DNA of 64,000 nt from Flavobacteriales bacterium ALC-1 (GCA_000171875.1 ABHI01000004.1:293501-357500), one strand, 5' to 3'; counted from the first letter of the stretch, positions 1 through 9,239 are shown. Translations and numbers: made by a program. The notes: generated by a model not told the origin, from the letters alone.

Positions 1-3000
1 AAGAATCAAATTATCTAAAAACGTTTTTTGATCGCTACTTAATTTTGTTGATTCCTTCTCAATTTTTGGTGATGCACCAAAAGGCTTTTGATGTTCTTTT
101 TTTTCAGCTTCTGAAAGTAATTCGGTTGATGCAACAATAGATGTGATTGATAAATCATTAGTATTAGATATTTTAGCATTATCCGTATTTAATACAGGAG
201 TATGAGTTACTTTAGGTAAAACTTTATCTAAATATTCAGCTAATAAATCTGGCGTTTCAAATTCACCATTCAATTGTCTAAAAGTAATAGGTGTATTGAA
301 CTCATTTTTTAAATTAATAGCCAGTTGCGTTAAAACTAAAGAATCTAAACCAAGTTCTAAAAAGCTTAAGTGAGATTCGTTAGTTTCTATTTCTATACCT
401 GAGTTATCTTCTATTATCTCTGATATTTTATTAAGAATTATAGGCTTTCTTACAAACTTAGTATTGATGTTAGGTATAGGTTTAATACGTTGATTGTCTG
501 CATTTACAATTTTCTTGGTAATATTATTAACAGATAAGTCTACAGTTGGTGGATCTAACCAACAAGGCTTTCGGTCAAATACATAAGATGGCAACCAAAC
601 TTTTTGTCTAGTTTGACCTTCATAAAATGATTTCCAATTTGGTTCTATGCCATTTATCCATAAATCTCCTAGTGCAGATAATACAGTATGATGAGCGGTT
701 TCATTTTCCTTAGGAATAGATAAACAAGCAATAGAAGCCAAGGGTTTTAAGCCTTTCTTTTGCATAGATAATGTTATTAACGCACGGCCTGGACCGATCT
801 CTAATAAAATTGGATCTTCTAACCCTAAAACAGTCTCCATTGCTCCAGAAAAGTTTACAGCCTCTCTTAAATGATTCGTCCAATATTTAGAACTTTTTGC
901 TTCAGCATCACTAAGCCATTTACCTGTTACCGTTGAAACAATTGGTAAACGTGGTACATTTAATTTTATTTTTTTCACTTCGTCTTCAAAAGCTTGCAAA
1001 ACAGGATCCATCATTGTAGAATGAAACGCATGACTTGTTAATAAAAGCATATTAGGCAAACCTTTATCGTTTAAGACTTTTGAAAAATTTCCAATATCAA
1101 TATCAGGGCCCGAAAGAACTGTTAAACGATCTGAATTTATCGCTGCAATTGATAATGCATCAGGAATTGAGCCATTAAGATTTGCTACACTTGCACGAAC
1201 AGATAACATGCTACCACCAGGAAGCTCGCTTACCAATTTGCCACGTATAGCAATAAGATGTAGAGCATCTTTTAAGGTCAAGATACCAGCCAAATGAGCT
1301 GCAACAAACTCTCCAATACTATGACCGCAAAGTAAAGTTGGTTTAATTCCCCAACTCATCCAAAGCTGAGAAAGTGCATATTCAATGACAAATAATCCAG
1401 GTTGGGTAAACTTAGTATCTTTTAATTGGTTTTCTGCCTCTTCTGAATTGATTTCTGGATATATTACAGTTCTTATATCTAAGTTTAAATCCTTCTTTAG
1501 TAATTCTGCACAATGATCCACAGCATCTTTAAATACCTTTTCTTCCTCATAAAGTGATTTACCCATTTGAAGATATTGAGAACCTTGTCCAGGAAATAAA
1601 AATGTTAATTCACTAGGCACAACCTTCAATACGTTAGTCTTTATAGCCTTTTTGTTCTCAGATAATAGCTTTTTACTCGCTTCATTATTTTCGCCTGCAA
1701 TAACAAAACTACGCTGTGCAAAGGATTCTCTAGTAGCTGTTAAAGCATAAGCAACATCTGTAAGTGAAAAACCTGTTGGAGATTTTAAATAGTCTCCTAA
1801 TACTCTTTGATAGCCATCTAGGCTATTTTGTGTTTTGGCTGACCATGTTAAAAGTTCTACTGACCTGCCAGCATCTGAAGTTATTTTTTCTGTCTCATAT
1901 TCTTCAACTACAACATGTACGTTAGTTCCACCTACACCGAAAGAACTTACACCAGCTTTTCTCAAGCCTTCAGACTCCCATGCATTTAATTTATTATTTA
2001 CAAAAAATGGGCTGTTTTCAAAATCAATAGATGGGTTTGGATTTTCAAACCCTAATGAAGGCGGGATTTGACGATGCTTCATTGCAAGCACTGTTTTAAT
2101 AACACCTGCAACACCTGCAGCAGCCGTAAGATGCCCTATATTACTTTTTATGGATCCAATAGCACAATAACCATTTACATCCTGATTCCCAAATGCTGCA
2201 TTAAGACCTTCTATTTCTATTGGATCACCTATAGGCGTAGCTGTTCCATGGGCTTCTATATAAGTGATTTCTGATGGCTTAATGTTTGCATCCATGAGTG
2301 CACTACGAATAGCACCAGATTGTCCTTCTACACTTGGTGCAGTAAAACTTCCTTTATTACCTCCATCGTTATTAATTCCTATTCCTTTTATAACTCCATG
2401 TATAATATCTCCATTCTTTTTTGCATCCTCTAAGCTTTTAAGTAGTATAACTCCAGCACCATCACTAAAAACTGTTCCTTTACCTTCAGCATCAAAGGAA
2501 CGACAATGACCATTGGCGCTAAGCATAGAGCCTTCTTGATACAAATGACCACTGTTGACAGGTGAAGTTACACTAGCACCTCCGGCTATAGCTACATCAC
2601 ATTGACCACTTCTTATAGCTTCAACGGCTTCAGCAATAGCAAGTAATGAAGTAGAACAAGCAGAGTGAACACTGACAGCTGGTCCTTTTAAATTCAAATG
2701 ATAAGAAGTTCGAGAAGCAATAAAGTCTTTATCATTAACAGTATTTGCTTGGAATGCACCTATTTGAGCTATTAATTGCGTATTAGGAACGACATTCTTA
2801 ACATAATACGTATTCGTATTAACACCTGCATATACACCAACGCTACCATCATAGTGCTTTGGTAAGTGACCTGATTGCTCTAAAACCTCCCAAGCTATTT
2901 CTAAAAATAGACGCTGTTGCGGATCCATTGCCTGAGCAAGTTTTGGATTAAGTCCAAAGAATTTTGCGTCAAATTGTTTCGCAGTGGTTATAATACCTCT

Positions 3001-4995
3001 GGCACCAATATAAAGTGGGTCGTTACGTAAAGATTCTGGTAAACTTTCGTCAAGCTCATCTGGCGTAAAGAATGAAATTGTTTCCTTACCTTCCTTAAGA
3101 ATATCCCATAAACCTTCAATTGTTGAAGCTCCAGGAAACCTTCCTGCCATCCCAATAATTGCGATATCACCAACAGATGTTTTACTCTTTTTACTTTTTA
3201 TTGACTTATCCTTTGGTTTATTAAATTCAATTTCAATATGTTCTGATAATTTAGCTATTGTGGGGTATTGGTAAATTTTAGTGACTGGTATATCTATATT
3301 AAGAATTTGAGTAATTAGTACTGCTACTTTTTGAGTTAAAAGTGAATTACCCCCCATTTCAAAGAAGTTATCATCAATACCTATTTCCGATATATCTAAC
3401 TGCGCTCTCCATATTTCAACTATCGCTTTTTCATTTTTATTACGATACTTTCTTAAAACTGGAGCATTGTCTGGTCTTTTATTAAGTGGATTTGGTAGGT
3501 TCTTCTTGTCTATTTTTCCATTGGCTGTCATCGGGAATTCTTCAATCAACACATATTTTGAAGGGATCATATACTCTGGAAGAATTTTTAATAACTGCTC
3601 ATTATACGTTTTGGCATCAGTATTTAATTCATTGGTTTGTACATAAGCTATCAATTTTTTTCCATTTGCCAAAGAACCGCTAGCAATGGCTAATGCTTGT
3701 TTTATGTTTGGTAAAGAATTAAGAGCGGCTTCAACTTCACCCAATTCTATACGATAACCTCTAACTTTAACTTGATCATCTTTTCTACCAATAAACTCAA
3801 GAGTTCCATTTTTATTCCATTTAGCAAAATCACCTGTTCTATAGAGTTTCTCATTAGGTTCAAAAGGATTAGCTATAAATTTCTCCGAAGTCAATTCTTC
3901 CTGATTAAGATAACCACGGGCTAAACTATCTCCTGAAAGACATAATTCACCTACTTCATCAATAGGTAATTGCTTTAAAGATTCAGATAAAATATAAGCT
4001 TTAGTATTAGCAATAGGCTTACCAATTGGCAATGATATATCATTCTGATGTTTTTTTGAATACTTGTATATTGTAGATGTAACTGTAGTTTCAGTTGGAC
4101 CATATTCATTATAAAAATCACAATGAGCTCCCATCCTTTCTGCTAATTTAAGCGTGCATGTTTCACCCCCAGCAATAATTCTTTTTAATGAATTAAATTT
4201 TGAGAGGTCTGGTAAGGTAGCTAAGTAGCTAGGCGTGGCATGTAAATGAGTAATCTTATGTTTTTTAATAAATGATGTTAGCAAATGGTCTTTTAATTCT
4301 TCTTTACTAATAACACATAAAGTTGCGCCATTAAACAATGCCAAGAATATCTGTTCTACTGATGCATCAAAAAAGTAATTTGAAAATTGTAATATCTTAT
4401 CTGACATATCAATTTTAAAGTCCTTTGTCTGAGAAAAAATTAGATTTACTACAGACCTGTGTTCAATCATTACACCCTTAGGTTTGCCCGTTGTACCTGA
4501 GGTATAAATAATATAAGCAAGATCATTTGGGTTAGAATTAACTTTAAAAGATATATCATCACTATAGTCTTCAATTTTAGATTTAAAATCATCAATTATT
4601 GAAGCATCAATAGTAATCTTACAATTACTATCTTTCTGAATGTAGTCCTTTCTCGACTGAGGAGATTCTAAATCTATTGGTACATAAACTGCTCCTGCTT
4701 TTAGTATTCCCAATATGACTATAATAAGCCACTCACTTCTTTCAATCATTAAACCAACAAAATCTGCTTCTTTTAGCTTATGATTAGAAGTTAGATAATT
4801 TGAAAAACGGTTAGAAATAACATCAAGCTCTGTATAGCTAAGCTCTTTGTTCCTAAAAATAACTGCCAAACTATTTGGTGCAGCATCTACTTGCTTTAGA
4901 AATAAATCAACAATTGTTTTACCACTAGGGAATTCTACTCTAGTGTTATTAAATTCTTCTAATAGTTTTAATGCTTTTTTTTTGGTTAAATCCAT
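1..4995 (-). CDS. Hybrid NRPS-PKS megasynthase, A-T-KS-AT-T, C-terminus cut off by window edge
   Basis: At least 1665 residues are visible, starting at the ATG at 4995; the frame is open to base 1. Order seen: adenylation domain (about 20-500, with YTSGTTGKPKG near 165 and NGKIDKK near 493); carrier domain (GGNSL, serine near 550); ketosynthase from about 608 (SACSTS cysteine near 780, EAHGTATP near 915, KSNIGH near 952); acyltransferase (FPGQGSQY near 1132, GHSIGEF near 1225, HAFH near 1322); second carrier domain (LGLDSL near 1550). HAFH is the motif usual for malonyl-CoA. No ketoreductase, dehydratase or enoylreductase lies between the AT and the second carrier. The A domain has FDASV, with the Asp that binds the amino group of an alpha-amino acid; I cannot name the amino acid. 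With no condensation domain in front, it looks like a loading module. The last residues (HQKPFGASPKI onward, from about 1640) resemble the linker that precedes a PLP aminotransferase domain in mycosubtilin-type synthases; this is an inference, since that domain lies outside the window. Confidence 0.95.
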   Translation of the reverse strand, partial: MDLTKKKALKLLEEFNNTRVEFPSGKTIVDLFLKQVDAAPNSLAVIFRNKELSYTELDVISNRFSNYLTSNHKLKEADFVGLMIERSEWLIIVILGILKAGAVYVPIDLESPQSRKDYIQKDSNCKITIDASIIDDFKSKIEDYSDDISFKVNSNPNDLAYIIYTSGTTGKPKGVMIEHRSVVNLIFSQTKDFKIDMSDKILQFSNYFFDASVEQIFLALFNGATLCVISKEELKDHLLTSFIKKHKITHLHATPSYLATLPDLSKFNSLKRIIAGGETCTLKLAERMGAHCDFYNEYGPTETTVTSTIYKYSKKHQNDISLPIGKPIANTKAYILSESLKQLPIDEVGELCLSGDSLARGYLNQEELTSEKFIANPFEPNEKLYRTGDFAKWNKNGTLEFIGRKDDQVKVRGYRIELGEVEAALNSLPNIKQALAIASGSLANGKKLIAYVQTNELNTDAKTYNEQLLKILPEYMIPSKYVLIEEFPMTANGKIDKKNLPNPLNKRPDNAPVLRKYRNKNEKAIVEIWRAQLDISEIGIDDNFFEMGGNSLLTQKVAVLITQILNIDIPVTKIYQYPTIAKLSEHIEIEFNKPKDKSIKSKKSKTSVGDIAIIGMAGRFPGASTIEGLWDILKEGKETISFFTPDELDESLPESLRNDPLYIGARGIITTAKQFDAKFFGLNPKLAQAMDPQQRLFLEIAWEVLEQSGHLPKHYDGSVGVYAGVNTNTYYVKNVVPNTQLIAQIGAFQANTVNDKDFIASRTSYHLNLKGPAVSVHSACSTSLLAIAEAVEAIRSGQCDVAIAGGASVTSPVNSGHLYQEGSMLSANGHCRSFDAEGKGTVFSDGAGVILLKSLEDAKKNGDIIHGVIKGIGINNDGGNKGSFTAPSVEGQSGAIRSALMDANIKPSEITYIEAHGTATPIGDPIEIEGLNAAFGNQDVNGYCAIGSIKSNIGHLTAAAGVAGVIKTVLAMKHRQIPPSLGFENPNPSIDFENSPFFVNNKLNAWESEGLRKAGVSSFGVGGTNVHVVVEEYETEKITSDAGRSVELLTWSAKTQNSLDGYQRVLGDYLKSPTGFSLTDVAYALTATRESFAQRSFVIAGENNEASKKLLSENKKAIKTNVLKVVPSELTFLFPGQGSQYLQMGKSLYEEEKVFKDAVDHCAELLKKDLNLDIRTVIYPEINSEEAENQLKDTKFTQPGLFVIEYALSQLWMSWGIKPTLLCGHSIGEFVAAHLAGILTLKDALHLIAIRGKLVSELPGGSMLSVRASVANLNGSIPDALSIAAINSDRLTVLSGPDIDIGNFSKVLNDKGLPNMLLLTSHAFHSTMMDPVLQAFEDEVKKIKLNVPRLPIVSTVTGKWLSDAEAKSSKYWTNHLREAVNFSGAMETVLGLEDPILLEIGPGRALITLSMQKKGLKPLASIACLSIPKENETAHHTVLSALGDLWINGIEPNWKSFYEGQTRQKVWLPSYVFDRKPCWLDPPTVDLSVNNITKKIVNADNQRIKPIPNINTKFVRKPIILNKISEIIEDNSGIEIETNESHLSFLELGLDSLVLTQLAINLKNEFNTPITFRQLNGEFETPDLLAEYLDKVLPKVTHTPVLNTDNAKISNTNDLSITSIVASTELLSEAEKKEHQKPFGASPKIEKESTKLSSDQKTFLDNLIL

Positions 4996-5324
4996 GATAT
5001 TCAATTACATATCTTTAAAGCAAATAACTTACTTGATAATAAAGGTTTAGCTTATTGCCAAATCATTTATGTATTTATTAACTTTAATTGGGGGATTATT
5101 CTAGGGTATACTAAAAATAAAATTAATTTTCACATATAGAAAAATTATCAGCTATATAGCACTTATTTCGGTTTAAATTAATGCTATTGTTATCTAACAA
5201 AAATAATTTTCAATTCAAATGATTCAAAAAATGAAAGAATATTCTTTAACCTGAAAACACATAAGGCTAACTTATTAATAAATAGGTAAATAAAAAGAAT
5301 AATACGCTCAGTTTAAAAGATCAT
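4996..5324. other. Non-coding gap upstream of the NRPS-PKS gene
   Basis: These 329 bases between the methyltransferase stop and the synthase start are very AT-rich and hold no open frame of note, no clear hairpin with a T-run and no exact TAnnTTTG box on the minus strand. The gap is long enough for a separate promoter for the synthase or a long leader, but the sequence does not settle this. Confidence 0.6.
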
Positions 5325-6176
5325 TTAACTTTTTGCCCCTATAAAGCTTTGTATAGACATATTGCTACCAAAATCTTTATGAGATACGTGCCACAAACTA
5401 AAGCCTGCGGTTTTAAAAAGTTGAGGATAGTTATGCGAAAAGGATCGCTCGTGTCCATAAGGCTGAGAATCTGGATTTGTTTTAAAATCATGACCTATAT
5501 CATTAGGCTCTATGGCTATGAATATTACTTTACCTAGATTATTTATTTCTGTTAAAAATGCTTGCAATCGTTCTTGTGTAAAATACTCTAATACTCCTCT
5601 TGAAGTGACAAATATAGTATTACTATGACCATATTCTTTTACCCACTCAAAACCATCTGACGTTACAAACTCTATTTTTTTATTTTCTTCAAATTTTTCA
5701 TTATTCATTTTTATTTGAATAGGGCTAAGGTCTATACCTACAAAACGATTGATTTTTGGGAATTCTAAACTTAAATATTCTAAAACATTGCCATTTCCAG
5801 TTCCTATTTCTACAAGTGTCTTAAATTCTTCGGGCTCATTTATCAACTCTTCCTTCAGTAGTCCAAAAATAAAGGAACAATCTGGTAAGAAATTATTTTC
5901 AAAACTATTATTAGTGGTTGCGAAAAAATCGGCTCCTTGATTTACCCAGTAATTATAATGCAATTTGGCTAAAGTATTATAATCCGATTTATTCTCAACT
6001 TTCTTTAAGATTGCATTTCTTATTAAGCGATCTGTAATACTTAAATTATTGTTCATAACTAAGGTCAGTCCCATTTTAGATAATTTCGCTGCCCTTTTTG
6101 GTTGTAAAAAAACGAGTGTATTGCCAATAGTATAAGTAAGAAATTGAATGATAATCGATTTAGCGTTAATACCCAT
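5325..6176 (-). CDS. Class I SAM-dependent methyltransferase
   Basis: 283 residues. The SAM-binding core is clear: motif I VEIGTGNGN at 122-130, the acidic end of strand 2 in FVGIDLSP, and a later VTSDGFEW segment. About 120 residues precede the core, starting with a hydrophobic stretch (10-24). The gene starts 33 bases after the stop of the membrane-protein gene upstream and reads toward the NRPS-PKS gene, so it is probably a tailoring enzyme that N-, O- or C-methylates the peptide-polyketide; the substrate is not readable from the sequence. A decayed fragment of a near copy lies at 8618-8672 and aligns from Met41 onward. A start at Met41 is possible but would not change the catalytic core. 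Confidence 0.88.
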   Translation of the reverse strand: MGINAKSIIIQFLTYTIGNTLVFLQPKRAAKLSKMGLTLVMNNNLSITDRLIRNAILKKVENKSDYNTLAKLHYNYWVNQGADFFATTNNSFENNFLPDCSFIFGLLKEELINEPEEFKTLVEIGTGNGNVLEYLSLEFPKINRFVGIDLSPIQIKMNNEKFEENKKIEFVTSDGFEWVKEYGHSNTIFVTSRGVLEYFTQERLQAFLTEINNLGKVIFIAIEPNDIGHDFKTNPDSQPYGHERSFSHNYPQLFKTAGFSLWHVSHKDFGSNMSIQSFIGAKS

Positions 6177-6209
6177 AAGTCACATTTTAGTACTTTATTA
6201 CATTGATTT

Positions 6210-7007
6210 TTATGTTGTAGGCACTCTATTATTAAAACTCTTTTTTGGATTCAAAAAAAACATAAAACCTAACATTACAACAAAATAAATTATAACGAAC
6301 GTTGTATATACAGGTATACCTCCTACTTTTGGTGAGATTGGTAATATTATAAGAGACATGTTTAACATAAACTGTAATATTAATACACAAATACCACTTT
6401 TAGTTTGTCTATAAACTACTGCACACATACCTGCAGTTCCCATCATACCTATTAACAAAATTAATACTGGAAAGTTGGGAAGTACCCCTTCACCAAGATA
6501 AACTGCAGGAATCCACCATAAGGTCCAGAAGAAACCAACAATTTGACTGGCATAAAATAGATTCATTTTTTTTGACAATTCACGAACACAATAACTAACC
6601 CATACAACTTCACCCAAGAACGCCCAAGTCAATATAACAAAAGCTCTTTTGGGTGATGTAGCTGCAAAATTTAATTTAAAAAGTGAAGAAAATTCACTTC
6701 CATCATAAAAGCTTCTATATAACAATGCGATAGCACCTATTGAAGCCGCGAATATTAAACTAAAAAAATACCATTTAAGGTTAACTTTCCAATTTAGCAT
6801 AGGCTTAAACATATCTTTTATACCCTCATTACCTTTAGTATATTTTACGATAAAGATTAATGTTAGTAAAAGGGCATAAAAACGACCATGAGTATATATA
6901 AAACCTGGTGTTAAGCCTTCAGTTCTAGCATAAGCCATAAGTGTATTAACAATAGGGGCAAGAATTAGAAATATCCAAATTTCATATTTTATTACAAAAT
7001 TTCGCAT
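6210..7007 (-). CDS. Polytopic membrane protein, degenerate CPBP (CAAX protease/bacteriocin-processing) family
   Basis: 265 residues with about seven or eight hydrophobic segments. The segment GEVVWVSYC followed by FFWTLWWIPA matches the place and shape of the two CPBP motifs (EExxxR and FxxxH followed by LP/IP). Here the second Glu, the Arg and the His are replaced (E-V-V-W-V-S; W in place of H). It is therefore unlikely to be an active CPBP protease. Within the biosynthetic cluster it might serve in self-protection or export, as CPBP relatives do in bacteriocin loci; that role is inferred from position only. It is 33 bases upstream of the methyltransferase and most likely cotranscribed with it. 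Confidence 0.6.
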   Translation of the reverse strand: MRNFVIKYEIWIFLILAPIVNTLMAYARTEGLTPGFIYTHGRFYALLLTLIFIVKYTKGNEGIKDMFKPMLNWKVNLKWYFFSLIFAASIGAIALLYRSFYDGSEFSSLFKLNFAATSPKRAFVILTWAFLGEVVWVSYCVRELSKKMNLFYASQIVGFFWTLWWIPAVYLGEGVLPNFPVLILLIGMMGTAGMCAVVYRQTKSGICVLILQFMLNMSLIILPISPKVGGIPVYTTFVIIYFVVMLGFMFFLNPKKSFNNRVPTT

Positions 7008-7163
7008 AGGCTTTTTAAATTATTTCAATACTAAATTACATTTTATAATATTGAATATTTTTTACACAAATAAGTCTAGATTAGATAATATGTTTCGATT
7101 ATATAAATAGCATCTAAAAATGCTTTAGATTATGTAAATAAAAGAAAGAATTTAGTAGTATTT

Positions 7164-8036
7164 CTATTTTATTCTATCAAATAAAGATTCTTTAAGATTA
7201 AATATTCTCTTCATGATTACTTTATAAATTTTTACAATCCAAGCTAATTTAGGGTAATGTTTTTTTGCAACTAAGTAATTCTTATCCATGAATATATCCC
7301 AATTAAACGAATTTACATGATCAACCGCATATGTAAGATTAAAATTATGTATATAAGTAGTATGCCACCAACCAGAAGGTATAAATATAGTTTCTCCAGG
7401 TTTAAGCGTAATTTTTAAAGCTTCAGCTTTTTTAAATAATGGAAACTTATCATAATCAGGATTTATGATATTAACTTGGCTATAATTAGGAAGTAATTTA
7501 TCTGGATATAGGTAAGGAGTTTGATTGGGAGGATACAAAATAAAATCTTTCTCCCCTATTACTTGTGTCAATTGTGTATGCACCCAGTTATAATCAATAT
7601 GTAATCGGGGGAAAGAACAACCTTTTCCACCAAAAAATAATTCTTGTTGATTATTTTGCTTTGAAATAATCTTAGGCAATAGACGGCTGAATATTCTATT
7701 AGACTTCCCATAAAGCATATTTGGTATAACTTCATTGTATTCAGGGAAATCTTTAGGAACACTATAAATATTTGGGTACGGTGCTTTATTTTCAGGCGTA
7801 GATGCTATACATAAATCAATTATTTCTGATAATGAATATGTTTTTTTATCTACTTTTTTATGTATATGGTTATAATTAGACTTAAAATATTCTGGAGTGA
7901 ATTTTTCTAATGATGTCCATTGGGCCTTATCACTAATTACTACAGGTAAAGACTTTTTTACATATTTATTATAAAATTCTATATTTGATAGACCACTACA
8001 TCTTTCAATTTCGGTAACATTAGTGTTAGGACTCAT
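7164..8036 (-). CDS. Cupin_8/JmjC-like Fe(II)/2-oxoglutarate oxygenase, putative tailoring hydroxylase
   Basis: 290 residues. The metal triad is visible: H146 and D148 in LHIDYNW and H225 in IPSGWWHTT, with the preceding LKPGETIFIPSGWWH segment typical of cupin_8 proteins of the FIH/JmjC type. Members hydroxylate protein or peptide side chains with O2 and 2-oxoglutarate; in a biosynthetic cluster the likely target is a residue of the product or a carrier-bound amino acid, which is an inference. This is the first gene of the minus-strand cluster seen here and has a Bacteroidota -7 box at 8086-8093. Confidence 0.82.
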   Translation of the reverse strand: MSPNTNVTEIERCSGLSNIEFYNKYVKKSLPVVISDKAQWTSLEKFTPEYFKSNYNHIHKKVDKKTYSLSEIIDLCIASTPENKAPYPNIYSVPKDFPEYNEVIPNMLYGKSNRIFSRLLPKIISKQNNQQELFFGGKGCSFPRLHIDYNWVHTQLTQVIGEKDFILYPPNQTPYLYPDKLLPNYSQVNIINPDYDKFPLFKKAEALKITLKPGETIFIPSGWWHTTYIHNFNLTYAVDHVNSFNWDIFMDKNYLVAKKHYPKLAWIVKIYKVIMKRIFNLKESLFDRIK

Positions 8037-8617
8037 TTTTTTGTTTTTAAATTACGATTGACTAAAATTCTATTTTTCCATTAATCAAATTTATTTATAA
8101 TGTCAAAAACTTGGGATAAGAATCTAGAATGAATTGATTATAATTATAACATATAAAATAAAGATTATAAATAATATCTAATAATTCTATTTAATTCGGT
8201 GACTTCACAAAAAAAACAGATTATCATACTATTGTAATTTACTCATGCAGTTGAGATCCACTAAAATCCGTCAAATCCCTAAAAAACAGAGAGTTAAATT
8301 CTTTACCATGCTAATTACGATTATATTTGTTACTGCTAAGTAATTTTAGATTAACAAATGAGCTATAAACTTTTCAAAGAAGTTACTTTCCAATACAGAA
8401 AGTACAATTAATTTATAACTCATTAATTTTCAATTATTATTTAATTTACAACTACTTTGAATGCAAAAATGAGGTGCTAAGTTGGCAAAAAATAAGAATA
8501 TAAGGGTAAATACTATCCAAAATAAAATTCACGATCCTTTATCATAATATATCGTTATCAATTCAATTAGATATGGCACAGATTCAGTATTGGTATGTTT
8601 GGGTCAATCTTCACTAC
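8037..8617. other. Long AT-rich non-coding stretch upstream of the biosynthetic cluster
   Basis: No gene-length frame is present. There is a nested imperfect hairpin: an outer pair of ATGAGYTATAAA-like arms near 8358-8427 around an inner ACTTTC/GAAAGT stem. Two short frames (33 codons on plus from about 8244, 25 codons on minus from about 8427) resemble nothing I recognise and look like chance or decayed sequence. The right end adjoins the methyltransferase relic. Confidence 0.5.
8086..8093 (-). promoter_or_regulatory. Bacteroidota -7 promoter box ahead of the cupin_8 gene
   Basis: Read on the minus strand the bases are TAAATTTG, matching TAnnTTTG, 50 bases before the start codon at 8036. 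No clear -33 element was found. It is a candidate promoter for the whole tailoring part of the cluster. Confidence 0.45.
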
Positions 8618-8672
8618 TTAAATGACATTTCTCATTAAGCGCTCAGAAATACTTAAATTATTGTTCATATGG
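8618..8672 (-). pseudogene. Decayed fragment of a second copy of the cluster methyltransferase
   Basis: On the minus strand an ATG at 8668 opens MNNNLSISERLMRNVI and then a stop at 8618-8620. This matches residues 41-56 of the intact methyltransferase (MNNNLSITDRLIRNAI); at DNA level 41 of 48 bases agree. The codons just before the ATG also resemble the intact gene (LT before the aligned Met), and weaker similarity may continue past the stop with indels. It is a remnant of a duplicated or replaced paralogue, not a functional gene. Confidence 0.75.
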
Positions 8673-8683
8673 CAGGTTAGAAT

Positions 8684-8718
8684 ATATAAAAAAGCACACT
8701 AAGTATGTGTGCTTTAAA
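8684..8718 (-). terminator. Rho-independent terminator of the cytochrome c gene
   Basis: A perfect 9-base stem (8691-8699 with 8707-8715, AAAGCACAC/GTGTGCTTT) and a 7-base loop are followed on the minus strand by a run of T. It sits about 50 bases past the stop of the cytochrome c lipoprotein gene. Confidence 0.85.
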
Positions 8719-8766
8719 AACGATTACAGCAAGTATCAGCTAAGAAACAAGACAATTAACATATAT

Positions 8767-9216
8767 CTAATTTCTATTCTTTTTGTGATGTTTATCAAAC
8801 CATTCTGGTTTATCTATGTCATTTTCGTACATATAATCTGCTATGCTACGAATAGTCTCTTCAGAAAAATCTTGTTTAGGCATTAAACCAAATCGCTTTA
8901 CCGCACCATACATTTTAGCATTAGCTTCAGTTGGGTTTTTAATCCAATTTTGCATAGATTTAATAAACGCTTCTTTTGATGTATTATCATTTATATAATG
9001 CCTTTTAATAGCTTCCATTGGTGGTGCTAATCTAACATCATGACTTGCAGTTGGGCTATGGCACACATAGCAATTAGTCTCCATAAGTTTTTTTCCTACA
9101 TGGTCAGTTTCAACTAATGCTTCAGTAGTCTTAGCAGTATAGGAAAACGTATCTTTTGTTTTAGAATTACAACTAAAAATTATAAGAGAACCAAGTAATA
9201 TAGATAGATGTTTCAT
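8767..9216 (-). CDS. Cytochrome c-type lipoprotein
   Basis: 149 residues. The signal peptide ends in a lipobox (LIIFSC, lipid-modified Cys16). One c-type haem site CYVCH is at 49-53 and the likely axial Met is M112 in FGLMPKQ, giving a class I monohaem cytochrome c. It should be a periplasm-facing electron carrier anchored by lipid. The next gene upstream on the same strand is mnmE, 91 bases away, but this gene has its own terminator and probably its own promoter. A perfect dyad at 9223-9239 lies just upstream of the start. Confidence 0.85.
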   Translation of the reverse strand: MKHLSILLGSLIIFSCNSKTKDTFSYTAKTTEALVETDHVGKKLMETNCYVCHSPTASHDVRLAPPMEAIKRHYINDNTSKEAFIKSMQNWIKNPTEANAKMYGAVKRFGLMPKQDFSEETIRSIADYMYENDIDKPEWFDKHHKKNRN

Positions 9217-9222
9217 AATAAA

Positions 9223-9239
9223 TACTTTTGATAAAAGTA
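9223..9239. promoter_or_regulatory. Perfect dyad upstream of the cytochrome c gene
   Basis: TACTTTTGATAAAAGTA is a 7-3-7 perfect inverted repeat 7 bases before the start codon at 9216. It could be an operator or a small leader hairpin; which protein would bind it is unknown. Confidence 0.35.

Noticed and set aside
8244-8342. 33-codon plus-strand frame (MQLRSTKIRQIPKK...) in the long gap
   Set aside because: No promoter box, no similarity that I recognise and codon content like the surrounding non-coding sequence.
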